Shown here one piece after another: positions 7,522-14,118 of a DNA stretch of 17,725 nt. A model generated the notes under the pieces. It ran no database searches. It was given only the letters and a program-made list of their open reading frames with translations, and had not been told where the DNA came from. Location of the stretch: the NCBI GenBank assembly GCA_903930195.1, contig CAIYXH010000263.1, positions 1 through 17,725 of the forward strand, written 5' to 3'. The DNA is from an uncultured Actinomycetes bacterium. Lineage in GTDB: Bacteria; Actinomycetota; Thermoleophilia; Gaiellales; Gaiellaceae. Both the position numbers and the translations under genes were made by a program. The first letter of the stretch is position 1, and each line of letters begins with the position of its first letter.

Positions 7522-9072
7522 CTACCGAGCGGCGGCGCTGAGATGCGCATGCACGAGCTGCACCGCCATCGAGCCTTCGCCCACCGCCGTGGCGCAGCGC
7601 TTGACGGAGCCTGAGCGCGCGTCCCCGGCCGCGAAGATCCCCGGCACGCTCGTCTCGAGCAGGCCGTCGGCCCCGGCAGCAGCCCCCGTCAACACAAACC
7701 CGCGATCGTCCCGCGCGACGCTCTCCCCGAGCCAATCCGTGCACGGCTTGGCGCCGAGGAACAGGAAGAGCACGGTGAACGGCAGCTTCTCGCCGTCCGT
7801 CATGGTGACCGCTTCGAGATGCCCGTCTTCGCCGTGGAGCTGCGCAATCTCGCTCTTGTCTCGAACGACGACGCCGTAGCGCTCGAGCTCGTGGATCAGG
7901 TAGTCCGACATCGTCTCCCTCAGATCGGCGCGGCGGTGGAGGAGCGTGACAAGCGCACCGCCGCGGGCGAGCCAGACGGCGGCCTGTCCGGCGGAGTTCC
8001 CGCCGCCGACGACCGCGACGCGCGCCCCGACGCACTGCTGCGCTTCCGGCGGCCCGGCGGCATAGAAGATCGAGACGCCCTCGTACTGCGGCACGTGCTC
8101 GCAGGCAAGGCGCGTGTACTGCGCGCCGGTCGCGAGGATCACCGCCCGGGCCGCGACTTCGCGGTCGTCCTCGAGCCGCACGACGTGACGGTCGCCGACG
8201 GCCGGCTCGAGCGACAGGGCGCGATACGGCGTCGCGCTGCGGGCGTGGAACTTCCGCGCCTGCGTGATCGCGCGGCCGGTCAGCTCCGAGCCACTGATGC
8301 CGGCCGGGAAGCCGAGGTAGTTATCGATCCGACGTGACGATCCGGCCTGACCGCCGAGGGCGGTGCTCTCGATCACGAGCGTGTCGAGCCCTTCGGACGC
8401 GCCGTAGACGGCCGCCGCGAGCCCGGCCGGGCCTCCGCCGACGATCAGCAGGTCGACCTCCTCGCGCGGCTCGAGCTCCAGTCCGATGCCGAGCGCCCGC
8501 AGCACCTCGCCCGTCGTCGGGGCATGCAGCTCCACGCCTCCGGGAAGCCGCACGAGCGGGGCGTCCTCGCCGTCGGGCACCGCCTCGTCGTTCCAGGTGT
8601 AGGCGAGCCTGTTCGCCCGCAGGAACTCGACCATCTGCACCGTCTTGTCGGAGCCGTGCGGGCCGACGACCTCGACCCCGATCCCCTGCACGGTCTGCAG
8701 CGATTCGCGCCGCGAGATGAAGGTCGACAGCAGGACGTCGCTGAGCGCGCCGTCCTCGAAGAGAAGCGCGCGCAGCGTGTCGCGCTCGACGGCGATGTAG
8801 CGAACCGGCGTCACCGCGACCGCCGTGACGAACACCGTTTGCCCCGAGAGGAGGTTCAGCTCGCCGAGGAAGCCCGACGGGCCGTGCCGGACGATCTCGG
8901 TGCCGGCTGCGTCGATGATCGCGACCTCGCCCTCGAGGATCGCCATGAACGGATACGTGCGATCGCCGACCTCGTAGAGCTTCGTGCCCGCGGGCGCCGA
9001 CCGCTCCTCGCCGACCGCGGCGAGCGTTGTGATCTGGGCCGCCGAGAGCAACGGGCTTGGCGGGGCTGCCAT
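7522..9072 (-). CDS. Cyclic-nucleotide-binding-domain / thioredoxin-reductase-like flavoprotein fusion
   Basis: The product has 516 aa in three modules. Residues 1-125 form a cNMP-binding beta-roll (KLYEVGDRTYPFMAILEGEV, FLGELNLLSGQTVFVTAVA). Residues 130-197 look like a thioredoxin/glutaredoxin-type fold without active cysteines (VEVVGPHGSDKTVQMVEFL, PLVRLPGGVEL). Residues 205-516 form a thioredoxin-reductase-like FAD/NAD(P)H core (LLIVGGGPAGLAAAVYGA, VILATGA, VAVVGGGNSAGQAAVWLA, GIFAAGDARSGSVKR). The CxxC that defines true thioredoxin reductase, expected after ATGA before the second Rossmann motif, is replaced by FYAAGPPEAQQC. The cNMP phosphate arginine after GELNLL also appears absent. 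Thus neither canonical disulphide reduction nor cAMP binding is assured. The ATG is 6 nt after CAGAAT (9084-9079). It is likely a cytoplasmic NAD(P)H oxidoreductase. Confidence 0.9.
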   Translation of the reverse strand: MAAPPSPLLSAAQITTLAAVGEERSAPAGTKLYEVGDRTYPFMAILEGEVAIIDAAGTEIVRHGPSGFLGELNLLSGQTVFVTAVAVTPVRYIAVERDTLRALLFEDGALSDVLLSTFISRRESLQTVQGIGVEVVGPHGSDKTVQMVEFLRANRLAYTWNDEAVPDGEDAPLVRLPGGVELHAPTTGEVLRALGIGLELEPREEVDLLIVGGGPAGLAAAVYGASEGLDTLVIESTALGGQAGSSRRIDNYLGFPAGISGSELTGRAITQARKFHARSATPYRALSLEPAVGDRHVVRLEDDREVAARAVILATGAQYTRLACEHVPQYEGVSIFYAAGPPEAQQCVGARVAVVGGGNSAGQAAVWLARGGALVTLLHRRADLRETMSDYLIHELERYGVVVRDKSEIAQLHGEDGHLEAVTMTDGEKLPFTVLFLFLGAKPCTDWLGESVARDDRGFVLTGAAAGADGLLETSVPGIFAAGDARSGSVKRCATAVGEGSMAVQLVHAHLSAAAR

Positions 9073-9078
9073 ACGTGG

Positions 9079-9084
9079 ATTCTG
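9079..9084 (-). promoter_or_regulatory. -10 box, leaderless promoter of the cNMP-domain oxidoreductase
   Basis: Read on the minus strand, CAGAAT is separated by 6 nt from the ATG at 9072. No Shine-Dalgarno sequence is present. A TTGACC lies nearer than a -35 should (7 nt upstream of the -10) and is probably not used as one. Confidence 0.45.
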
Positions 9085-9126
9085 CAGGTGCGGTCAAGCC
9101 CGGTAGAAGCATCTTTCCGGCATTCA

Positions 9127-9147
9127 CCTTTACTGATACGGTAAAGG
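9127..9147. promoter_or_regulatory. Probable autoregulatory operator of vapBC
   Basis: There is a perfect 7-bp inverted repeat, CCTTTAC (9127-9133) and GTAAAGG (9141-9147), with a 7-nt spacer. It contains the -10-like TACGGT (9137-9142), which lies 6 nt before the vapB GTG. Antitoxin DNA-binding domains usually bind such palindromes over their own promoter, so binding here would block initiation directly. Confidence 0.6.
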
Positions 9148-9148
9148 A

Positions 9149-9370
9149 GTGCCGAGGATCTCTTCCAAGAATCAGGTGACGCTCCCGGTGGCGATGCTCG
9201 AAGAAGCCGGGCTCACCAACGGCGACGAGGTGATCATCGAGGTGTTCCAGCAAGGGGAACTTCGCATCCGGCGTGGCGACTCGCGGTTCGAGAGCGCGTT
9301 CGGTGCCATGACGGGGATGTATCCGCCGAACTATCTCGCGCGGCTCGACGCTGAAGACGCCGAACGGTGA
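9149..9370 (+). CDS. vapB: AbrB/MazE-type antitoxin (VapB-like)
   Basis: The product has 73 aa. The N-terminal SpoVT/AbrB swapped-hairpin domain is plain: MPRISSKNQVTLPVAMLEEA, then GLTNGDEVIIEVFQQGELRI. This domain binds DNA as a dimer. The C-terminal tail (about 50-73, AFGAMTGMYPPNYLARLDAE) should wrap around the toxin. GTG 9149 is preceded at 6 nt by TACGGT; the AAAGGA next to it is too close to act as a normal SD. It overlaps the toxin start by GTGA, the usual antitoxin-first order. Confidence 0.9.
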   Translation: MPRISSKNQVTLPVAMLEEAGLTNGDEVIIEVFQQGELRIRRGDSRFESAFGAMTGMYPPNYLARLDAEDAER

Positions 9371-9759
9371 TCGTTGTCGACGCGGATGTGCTGATCGGCG
9401 CTCTCGATGCTTCTGACAGGCACCACCCGTTCGCTCGTGCTCTGTTCACCGAAGCCCGAAACCGGGGCGAGCCTGTCGCCATCAGCGTCGTCAATCTCTC
9501 CGAGGCGCTTGTTGCGCAAGCCGCAGATCCTCAGCATCTTCGACGCGCGCGGACTGCCATCTCCGCTTTGGGTGTCGAGATCCAGCAGCCGAACGAAGCG
9601 ATCGGCGTTGACGCCGCTCGCCTACGGCACGGACATCCGATCAGCCTCGCGGATGCCTACTGCCTCGCTACGGCGCGTCACACACGCGCGTCTCTCGCGT
9701 CGTTCGACAACAAGGTCGTTCGCGCTGCGGCGAGTGAGCGCATCGCGACCGTTGAGTGA
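9367..9759 (+). CDS. vapC: PIN-domain ribonuclease toxin (VapC-like)
   Basis: The product has 130 aa and is a single PIN domain. The acidic residues expected to bind Mg2+/Mn2+ are all present: Asp5 (IVVDADVLIGALD), Glu46 (NLSEALV), Asp96 (ISLADAYCLATA) and Asp114 (LASFDNKV). VapC toxins cut specific tRNAs or rRNA when freed from the antitoxin. The GTG start overlaps the vapB stop (9367-9370), so translation is coupled. It ends 6 nt from the convergent TMEM175-like gene. The pair appears intact rather than decayed. Confidence 0.9.
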   Translation: MIVVDADVLIGALDASDRHHPFARALFTEARNRGEPVAISVVNLSEALVAQAADPQHLRRARTAISALGVEIQQPNEAIGVDAARLRHGHPISLADAYCLATARHTRASLASFDNKVVRAAASERIATVE

Positions 9760-9765
9760 CCGCCG

Positions 9766-10395
9766 TCAGCCCCGCAGTCGAACGCGAGCCGCAACGCGCG
9801 GGATCACGTTCGGCGCGAGGATCCAGAGCACCCAGCCGTAGCTCACGACGAAGAAGAGCGGGATCGAGAGGGCGAAGCCGACCGACGTGCCGATGCACTT
9901 GTGCTCGAGTGCGGCGATCTCCTCCTCGCAGTCGGGCTCGACTGCTCCGGTCGCCGTCGCATGGCGCACCATCACGAGCGCGACGGCGTACGCCGCAGCC
10001 TCGAGCAGGGCGTAGAACCCGAAGCAGCAGGCATGTACGAAGCGCCCCGGGTCGCCTGGAAGCGTGAGCAGCTTCGCCGCGAACGGCAGGAGCACGATCG
10101 TCAGCAGCCAGCTGAAGTTGAGCATCTCGAAGCGCCCGTCGATGCGTGTGACGAGCGCAAGCAGACGGTGATGTCCGCGCCACGCGAGCGCCACCACCCA
10201 GAAGCTGACGATGAATGCGAGGTACTGGTCTCTGTCGTGGTTCAACGACGAGAGGAACAGATGCCGGCTGCCGCGATCCGGCACCGGTAGTTCGATCGCG
10301 AGCAGCGTGATCGCGATTGCAAGCACGGCGTCCGAGAACACGACCAAACGGTCGGGCGACTCCAGCTTCCGCCTCGCGGCGCCGACGACCGTCAT
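9766..10395 (-). CDS. TMEM175-like (DUF1211) membrane protein, putative potassium channel
   Basis: The product has 209 aa. The family hallmark FSDAVLAIAITLLAIEL is at residues 20-36 (FSD motif in the pore-lining first helix, with Thr30, Glu35 and Leu36). About six membrane segments follow (around 20-38, 60-75, 95-115, 122-142, 175-195). Bacterial members have one such repeat and form tetrameric cation channels, mainly for K+, without the usual selectivity filter. The gene starts 20 nt after the stop of the TetR gene on the same strand and so may form an operon with it. TAGGCT (10410-10405), 9 nt before the ATG, could give it its own near-leaderless start. Confidence 0.88.
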   Translation of the reverse strand: MTVVGAARRKLESPDRLVVFSDAVLAIAITLLAIELPVPDRGSRHLFLSSLNHDRDQYLAFIVSFWVVALAWRGHHRLLALVTRIDGRFEMLNFSWLLTIVLLPFAAKLLTLPGDPGRFVHACCFGFYALLEAAAYAVALVMVRHATATGAVEPDCEEEIAALEHKCIGTSVGFALSIPLFFVVSYGWVLWILAPNVIPRVAARVRLRG

Positions 10396-10415
10396 CTCGG
10401 GGGGAGCCTACGGGT

Positions 10416-11012
10416 TCAGCCGCGCGCGTTCGCCGGCACGAGGCCGTCGAGCGCGAGCGTGAGCACGCGTGTCACCGCCGCGGCGCGGGCGGTGGCGCCG
10501 GGCGCCCGTTCCATCGCACCTCGTGCCATCAGGAGCACGAGGAAGACGTCGTCGATTGCCGCATCGCGACGGAGGGAGCCAACGGCCTTCGCGTCGGCAA
10601 GCGGCGCTTTCAGCAGCTCGGCGATCCGCTGGCGTTCCTGCTCGAGCCGGGTGCCGACACAGACGTCGGCGCGCGCGAGCTCGCTCAGTGCGTAGACGTG
10701 GGTCATCATCTCGACAAGGGTGCGGAGGAGCACGAAGAAGGCATCCGGGTCGCCGGCGTGCTGTTCGGCGAGCTCCGCGACGCGCTCCACGTGCTCGCTC
10801 AACACCTCGGCTGCAAGCGCGCTGCGGTCGGGGAAGTTGCGGTAGAGGGTGGCCTGCCCGACACCTGCGCGGCGCGCGACCTCGCACATCGCGACATCGG
10901 CCGACTCCGCGAAGAGCTCGCGGGCGGCCCGAAGGATGGCCTCTCGGTTGCGGCGGGCGTCGTTCCGCTGCTGCTCGGCGGGGAGATTGTCGCTCGGCGA
11001 GGTGACCGGCAT
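10416..11012 (-). CDS. TetR family transcriptional regulator
   Basis: The product has 198 aa. It starts MPVTSPSDNLPAEQ. The HTH occupies about residues 20-66: RNREAILRAARELFAESADV, then MCEVARRAGVGQATLYRNFP. The C-terminal ligand domain is variable (ELARADVCVGTRLEQER, DDVFLVLLMARGAMERAPGA). This resembles the SACE_7040/TetR_C group, usually repressors of exporters. ATG 11012 was chosen because TACACT (11025-11020) is 7 nt upstream and the domain begins soon after. The frame stays open far upstream only because it runs antisense to the MFS and USP genes. It is divergent from the DHA2 exporter, which it probably represses, and may be co-transcribed with the TMEM175-like gene. Confidence 0.9.
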   Translation of the reverse strand: MPVTSPSDNLPAEQQRNDARRNREAILRAARELFAESADVAMCEVARRAGVGQATLYRNFPDRSALAAEVLSEHVERVAELAEQHAGDPDAFFVLLRTLVEMMTHVYALSELARADVCVGTRLEQERQRIAELLKAPLADAKAVGSLRRDAAIDDVFLVLLMARGAMERAPGATARAAAVTRVLTLALDGLVPANARG

Positions 11013-11162
11013 GTGACCGAGTGTACAACCGGACAGGCCTATCCGATACGTGTCGATCTGGGCGACGTCCCCGTTGACCGGCGGTGACGTCAGAGCGCTC
11101 TGATATACGTACCTCCCCGTGGACACCACTGTCCGTATCAGAACGATTCCGGCCGGCCGCTG
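11013..11162. promoter_or_regulatory. Divergent promoter/operator region, TetR and MFS exporter
   Basis: This is a 150-bp intergenic region. It holds TACACT (11025-11020, minus), the likely TetR -10. It also holds several candidate operators: the imperfect palindrome CGATACGTGTCG (11044-11055); GATACG (11045-11050) with its reverse CGTATC at 11134-11139; the perfect 12-bp palindrome CAGAGCGCTCTG (11091-11102) directly before TATACG; and GGACA-CCAC-TGTCC (11121-11134). For the exporter, TGGACA (11120-11125) and AACGAT (11142-11147) with a 16-nt gap are a weak -35/-10 pair. No SD is seen before its ATG. I cannot tell which palindrome the repressor uses. Confidence 0.5.
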
Positions 11163-12650
11163 ATGCGTCAGGGGCCTCTCGCCGGTCGGTACTTCGCCGT
11201 CGCCACGATGGTGATGTGCGCGCTGATCCCGTACCTCGCGCTCTCGGCTGCGCTCGACTCGCTCGCGCCGATCATCGGCCAGCAGCTCCACATGAGCAAC
11301 CAGACGCTGAGCCTCAGCGCCGGGCTCGCGAACGCCGCGTACGCGGTCGGCACGGTGCTCGCCGTCCAGTTCGCCCAGCACTTCCCGCAGCGGCGGATGC
11401 TGCTCGGTTACGCGGTGCTCCTTGTCATCGGCTGCCTGCTGACGGCTGCGGCGCAGGATCCGGCGATGTTCATCACGGGGCGGATCATCCAGGGCCTCTG
11501 CACGAGCCTGCTGCTGATCTCGGCGGTGCCGCCGCTCGCGATCGGCTACCCGCCGAACAAGCTGCGCGACACGGCCGTGATCATGAACATGTGCATCTTC
11601 GGGGCCGTCGCGCTCGGGCCGTTCATCGGCGGCCTGCAGGCCAACTCGAATGAGTGGCGGCCGCTCTTCTGGATCATCGCAGGGGTTGCAGGCATCGCGC
11701 TGCTGCTCGCGATCCTCACCTTCGAGGACGCGCCGCCCGCGAACCCGGACTCGCCGCGTGACCTGAAGGCCATCGGTCTTGCGATCGTCGGCTGTGTCGC
11801 TGCGTTCTTCGGCTCGTCGGAGCTCGCGAGCCACCGCTTCCTCAACCCGACCGCGATCGTCCCGCTGCTCGTCGGGCTCGCGACGATTGTCGTGCTGATC
11901 GTCTACCAGTACCGCGCGAAGCGGCCGCTGCTGACGATCCAGACGATGCTGACGAGCACGATGCCGGTCGCCGGCGTCGCGGTCGCCTTGTTCGCGGCTG
12001 CCGCCTCGGTCTCGGCGACGGCGCTGACCGCCGAGCAGCTCGTCGGGATCTACAGCCCGCTGCACATCGGCGAGCTCTATCTCCCCGAGGCCGCCGGCGC
12101 GATCATCACCGCTGTCGCGCTCGGCATCGTGATCAACAAGAAGGCCATGCACTACCTGCCGCTCGTCGGGATGATCTTCCTGGCTGCGGGGATCGTCGTC
12201 TTCCGCATCCACGTGCCCTCCACGCAGGCAACCACGCTGATCGGCTCCGGGCTCACCGGCGTCGGCCTCGGCGCGACGGTTGCGCCCGCGCTCTTCGTGG
12301 CCGGCTTCTCGCTGCCCTCGGCGAACCTCCAGCGCGTCTTTGCGATCGTCGAGCTCCTGCGGGCCGTCGCCGCGTTCATGATTGCGCCGATCTTCATCCA
12401 CTTCGCCGCGAACGTCGGCTCGAGCTCTGCCGTCGGGACGGGCTATGCGCTCTGGATCGGCTTCGGGCTCGCGGTCGTCGGCGCGGTGATCGGTGTGGTG
12501 CTCTACGCCCTCGGCGGCGCCCGCCCGCAGACCCCGGACCTCCCGAAGTTCCTCGCCGGCATCGAGCCCGCGTGGAACTCGCCGCCGCTCCTCGCCCGGC
12601 TTCGCCGTAACGCCGCCGCAGGGAGCGTCGCGACGGAGGGTGCGGAGTAG
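11163..12650 (+). CDS. MFS transporter, DHA2-type drug exporter family
   Basis: The product has 495 aa and is hydrophobic throughout, with about 14 membrane segments as in the DHA2 (EmrB/QacA) group. Recognisable parts are PQRRMLLGYA after helix 2 (motif A position), FITGRIIQGLCTSLL (motif B, with Arg and Gly), and FGAVALGPFIGGLQ (motif C, the antiporter motif GxxxGPxxGG). Related proteins expel toxic compounds by proton antiport. The divergent TetR gene, with operators between them, fits an inducible exporter. ATG 11163 lacks an evident SD, but the first helix begins at about residue 10, so the start is reasonable. Its TAG abuts the ATG of the USP gene with no gap. Confidence 0.88.
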   Translation: MRQGPLAGRYFAVATMVMCALIPYLALSAALDSLAPIIGQQLHMSNQTLSLSAGLANAAYAVGTVLAVQFAQHFPQRRMLLGYAVLLVIGCLLTAAAQDPAMFITGRIIQGLCTSLLLISAVPPLAIGYPPNKLRDTAVIMNMCIFGAVALGPFIGGLQANSNEWRPLFWIIAGVAGIALLLAILTFEDAPPANPDSPRDLKAIGLAIVGCVAAFFGSSELASHRFLNPTAIVPLLVGLATIVVLIVYQYRAKRPLLTIQTMLTSTMPVAGVAVALFAAAASVSATALTAEQLVGIYSPLHIGELYLPEAAGAIITAVALGIVINKKAMHYLPLVGMIFLAAGIVVFRIHVPSTQATTLIGSGLTGVGLGATVAPALFVAGFSLPSANLQRVFAIVELLRAVAAFMIAPIFIHFAANVGSSSAVGTGYALWIGFGLAVVGAVIGVVLYALGGARPQTPDLPKFLAGIEPAWNSPPLLARLRRNAAAGSVATEGAE

Positions 12651-13112
12651 ATGGCAGACTCGAAGCAGATGACCGGGCCCGTGCTCTTCGCCTACGACGG
12701 CTGCGACCTCGCCAAGTTCTCGATCGAGCAGGCAGCGCGCGAGCTCGCGCCGGGGCGTGAGGCGATCGTCGTCACCGTCTGGCAGCCCGCCGATGTCGGC
12801 TTCGTGCTGCCGGCCGGGGGTCAGCACCTCGACGCGCTCAACGCCGCCGATGTCGGCTCCGCCGCCGAGAAGGTCGCCGCCGAAGGCGCCGCGATCGCGA
12901 ACCAGGCCGGGTTCCACGCCACCGCCCTCACGGTCGAGGCAGCGCCGACGTGGAAGGGCATCGTCCAGGTGGCCGAGGACAGAGGCGCGAGCCTCATCGT
13001 GCTCGGCGCCCACTGCCACAGCGGCCTCCTGGATCACCTGCTCGGGAACGTCTCGAGCTCCGTGGTGACGAACGCACCGGTCTCGGTGCTCGTCGTCCAC
13101 CCCGCTGCCTAG
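12651..13112 (+). CDS. Universal stress protein (UspA family)
   Basis: The product has 153 aa and a single Usp domain. It starts GPVLFAYDGCDLAKFSIEQA (first strand with the conserved Asp), has VVTVWQPADVG, and ends LIVLGAHCHSGLLDHLLGNV and SSSVVTNAPVSVLVV. The ATP-binding signature G-2x-G-9x-G(S/T) is altered: the run reads GAHCHSGLLDHLLGN, where the second glycine is Cys and the final Ser/Thr is Asn, so ATP binding is doubtful. The ATG follows the exporter's stop directly, so the two form an operon and should be induced together. Its TAG stop (13110-13112) lies in a 14-bp palindrome that also holds the stop of the facing gene. Confidence 0.92.
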   Translation: MADSKQMTGPVLFAYDGCDLAKFSIEQAARELAPGREAIVVTVWQPADVGFVLPAGGQHLDALNAADVGSAAEKVAAEGAAIANQAGFHATALTVEAAPTWKGIVQVAEDRGASLIVLGAHCHSGLLDHLLGNVSSSVVTNAPVSVLVVHPAA

Positions 13113-13122
13113 AGCGCTCTAG
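13109..13122. terminator. 14-bp perfect palindrome holding both convergent stop codons
   Basis: CTAGAGCGCTCTAG reads the same on both strands. The TAG of the USP gene (13110-13112, plus) and the TAG of the SDR gene (13121-13119, minus) are mirror images within it. It has no loop and no T-run, so it is a poor intrinsic terminator. It may act as a protein site or simply reflect convergent stops. Its core AGAGCGCTCT also occurs at 11092-11101. Confidence 0.3.
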
Positions 13123-14027
13123 CTCGTGAAGTAGTGCCCCTGGTCGAGATCCTCGATCAGACCGGGATGCGTCGGCTCCCACCCGAGCAGCTCGCGCGTG
13201 ATCGCGCACGTCGCGGGCGTGTCGGTGCCGAGCAGGGGAGCGATCCAGCCGAAGTGCGCAGCGGCATCGTCCTGCGCGACGGAGGTGACGGGCAGGTCGA
13301 GCCCGCGGCCGATCGCCTCGGCGAGCTCGCGGATCGGCACGCCCTCGTCGCCGACGCCGTGGAGCGTCGACCCGGCCGGTGCCGACTCGATCGCAAGGCG
13401 GAAGAGCCGCGCCGCGTCGAAGCGGTGGACGGCCGGCCAGCGGTTCGCGCCGTCGCCGATGTAGCCGGAGACGCCCTTGTCGCGGGCGACGCCGATGATC
13501 GTCGGGACGAAGCCCTTGTCGCCGTCGCCATGGACGGTGGGCGGGAGCCGAACGACCGACGAGCGGATGCCGCGGTCGGCGAACGAGAGCGTCAGCTCCG
13601 CAGTGCCGTGGCGCGTCGCGCCGAAGCCCTCGGTGGGCTCGTGGCCGTCGACCTCCGTCGCCGCGCGTCCCGGTGCAACGCCGAATAGGCCCGACGCGAT
13701 CACGAGCGGACGATCGGAGCCGGCGAGCACCTCGCCGAACAGCTCCACCGCCGCCCGGTCGAGCTGGGCTGCACCTTCGAAGTCGCCGGTCTGCATCCAG
13801 TCGTGGTTGAAGGCGAGATGGGCGAGACCGTCCGACGAGGTCGCGGCCTCCCGGAGCACGTCGAGGTCTTCGAGCCCGCCGCGAACGGCAGTCGCGCCCG
13901 CAGCCTCGATCGCGGCGGCGGAGGCCTCGGAGCGGGCGAGGCCGACGACCTCGTGGCCTGCGCCGATCAGCTCCGGGACGGTCGCCGAGCCGATCCAGCC
14001 CGACGCCCCTGTGACCAAAATACGCAT
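13119..14027 (-). CDS. Extended-SDR NAD(P)-dependent epimerase/dehydratase family protein
   Basis: The product has 302 aa. The Rossmann cofactor loop TGASGWIGS is at 6-14, ARSEASAAAI follows the second strand, and LVIASGLFG is at 108-116, with VVRLPPTVHGDGDKGFV and WPAVHRFDAARLFRLAIE in the second half. This is the subgroup close to 3-beta-HSD/NmrA-like oxidoreductases found next to TetR genes. The usual YxxxK catalytic pair is not present: the region reads GATRHGTAEL, so the chemistry is uncertain. ATG 14027 has AAAGGA 6 nt upstream. It is divergent from a TetR gene, with two operators in the 91-bp gap; repression by that regulator is likely. The substrate is unknown. Confidence 0.88.
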   Translation of the reverse strand: MRILVTGASGWIGSATVPELIGAGHEVVGLARSEASAAAIEAAGATAVRGGLEDLDVLREAATSSDGLAHLAFNHDWMQTGDFEGAAQLDRAAVELFGEVLAGSDRPLVIASGLFGVAPGRAATEVDGHEPTEGFGATRHGTAELTLSFADRGIRSSVVRLPPTVHGDGDKGFVPTIIGVARDKGVSGYIGDGANRWPAVHRFDAARLFRLAIESAPAGSTLHGVGDEGVPIRELAEAIGRGLDLPVTSVAQDDAAAHFGWIAPLLGTDTPATCAITRELLGWEPTHPGLIEDLDQGHYFTS

Positions 14028-14051
14028 GAGAGTTCCTTTCGTGGGAAGCCA

Positions 14052-14068
14052 ATGTCAGTGACTGACAT
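14052..14068. promoter_or_regulatory. TetR operator 1 (perfect palindrome)
   Basis: ATGTCAGTGACTGACAT consists of perfect 7-bp arms ATGTCAG/CTGACAT around TGA. It lies 24 bp upstream of the SDR start codon, just downstream of a minus-strand -10-like TACGGT (14076-14071), so occupancy would cover the start of the SDR transcript. Confidence 0.75.
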
Positions 14069-14083
14069 GACCGTAGCAGAGTG

Positions 14084-14100
14084 ATGGCAGTCGCTGACAT
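14084..14100. promoter_or_regulatory. TetR operator 2 (near-perfect palindrome)
   Basis: ATGGCAGTCGCTGACAT has the same arms and 3-nt spacer as operator 1 with one mismatch in the left arm. Its centre is 32 bp from operator 1, about three helical turns, so two dimers would sit on one face of the DNA. It ends 6 bp before the regulator's own -10 box, which predicts autoregulation. Confidence 0.72.
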
Positions 14101-14106
14101 CGGGGC

Positions 14107-14112
14107 TACACT
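14107..14112 (+). promoter_or_regulatory. -10 box, leaderless promoter of the TetR gene
   Basis: TACACT is followed after exactly 6 nt by the ATG at 14119, with no SD. Operator 2 lies where the -35 contacts would be. Confidence 0.55.
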
Positions 14113-14118
14113 GGCGCG

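Noticed and set aside
10416..13100. An 894-codon open frame on the minus strand
   Set aside because: Only the last 198 codons (from 11012) are the TetR gene. The rest runs antisense through the MFS and USP genes and reads as low-complexity Arg/Asp/Glu/His, typical of G+C-rich antisense frames.
11091..13122. AGAGCGCTCT pair as ends of a mobile element carrying the exporter and USP
   Set aside because: There is no transposase and no target-site duplication, the palindromes are only 10 bp, and base composition inside matches the flanks.
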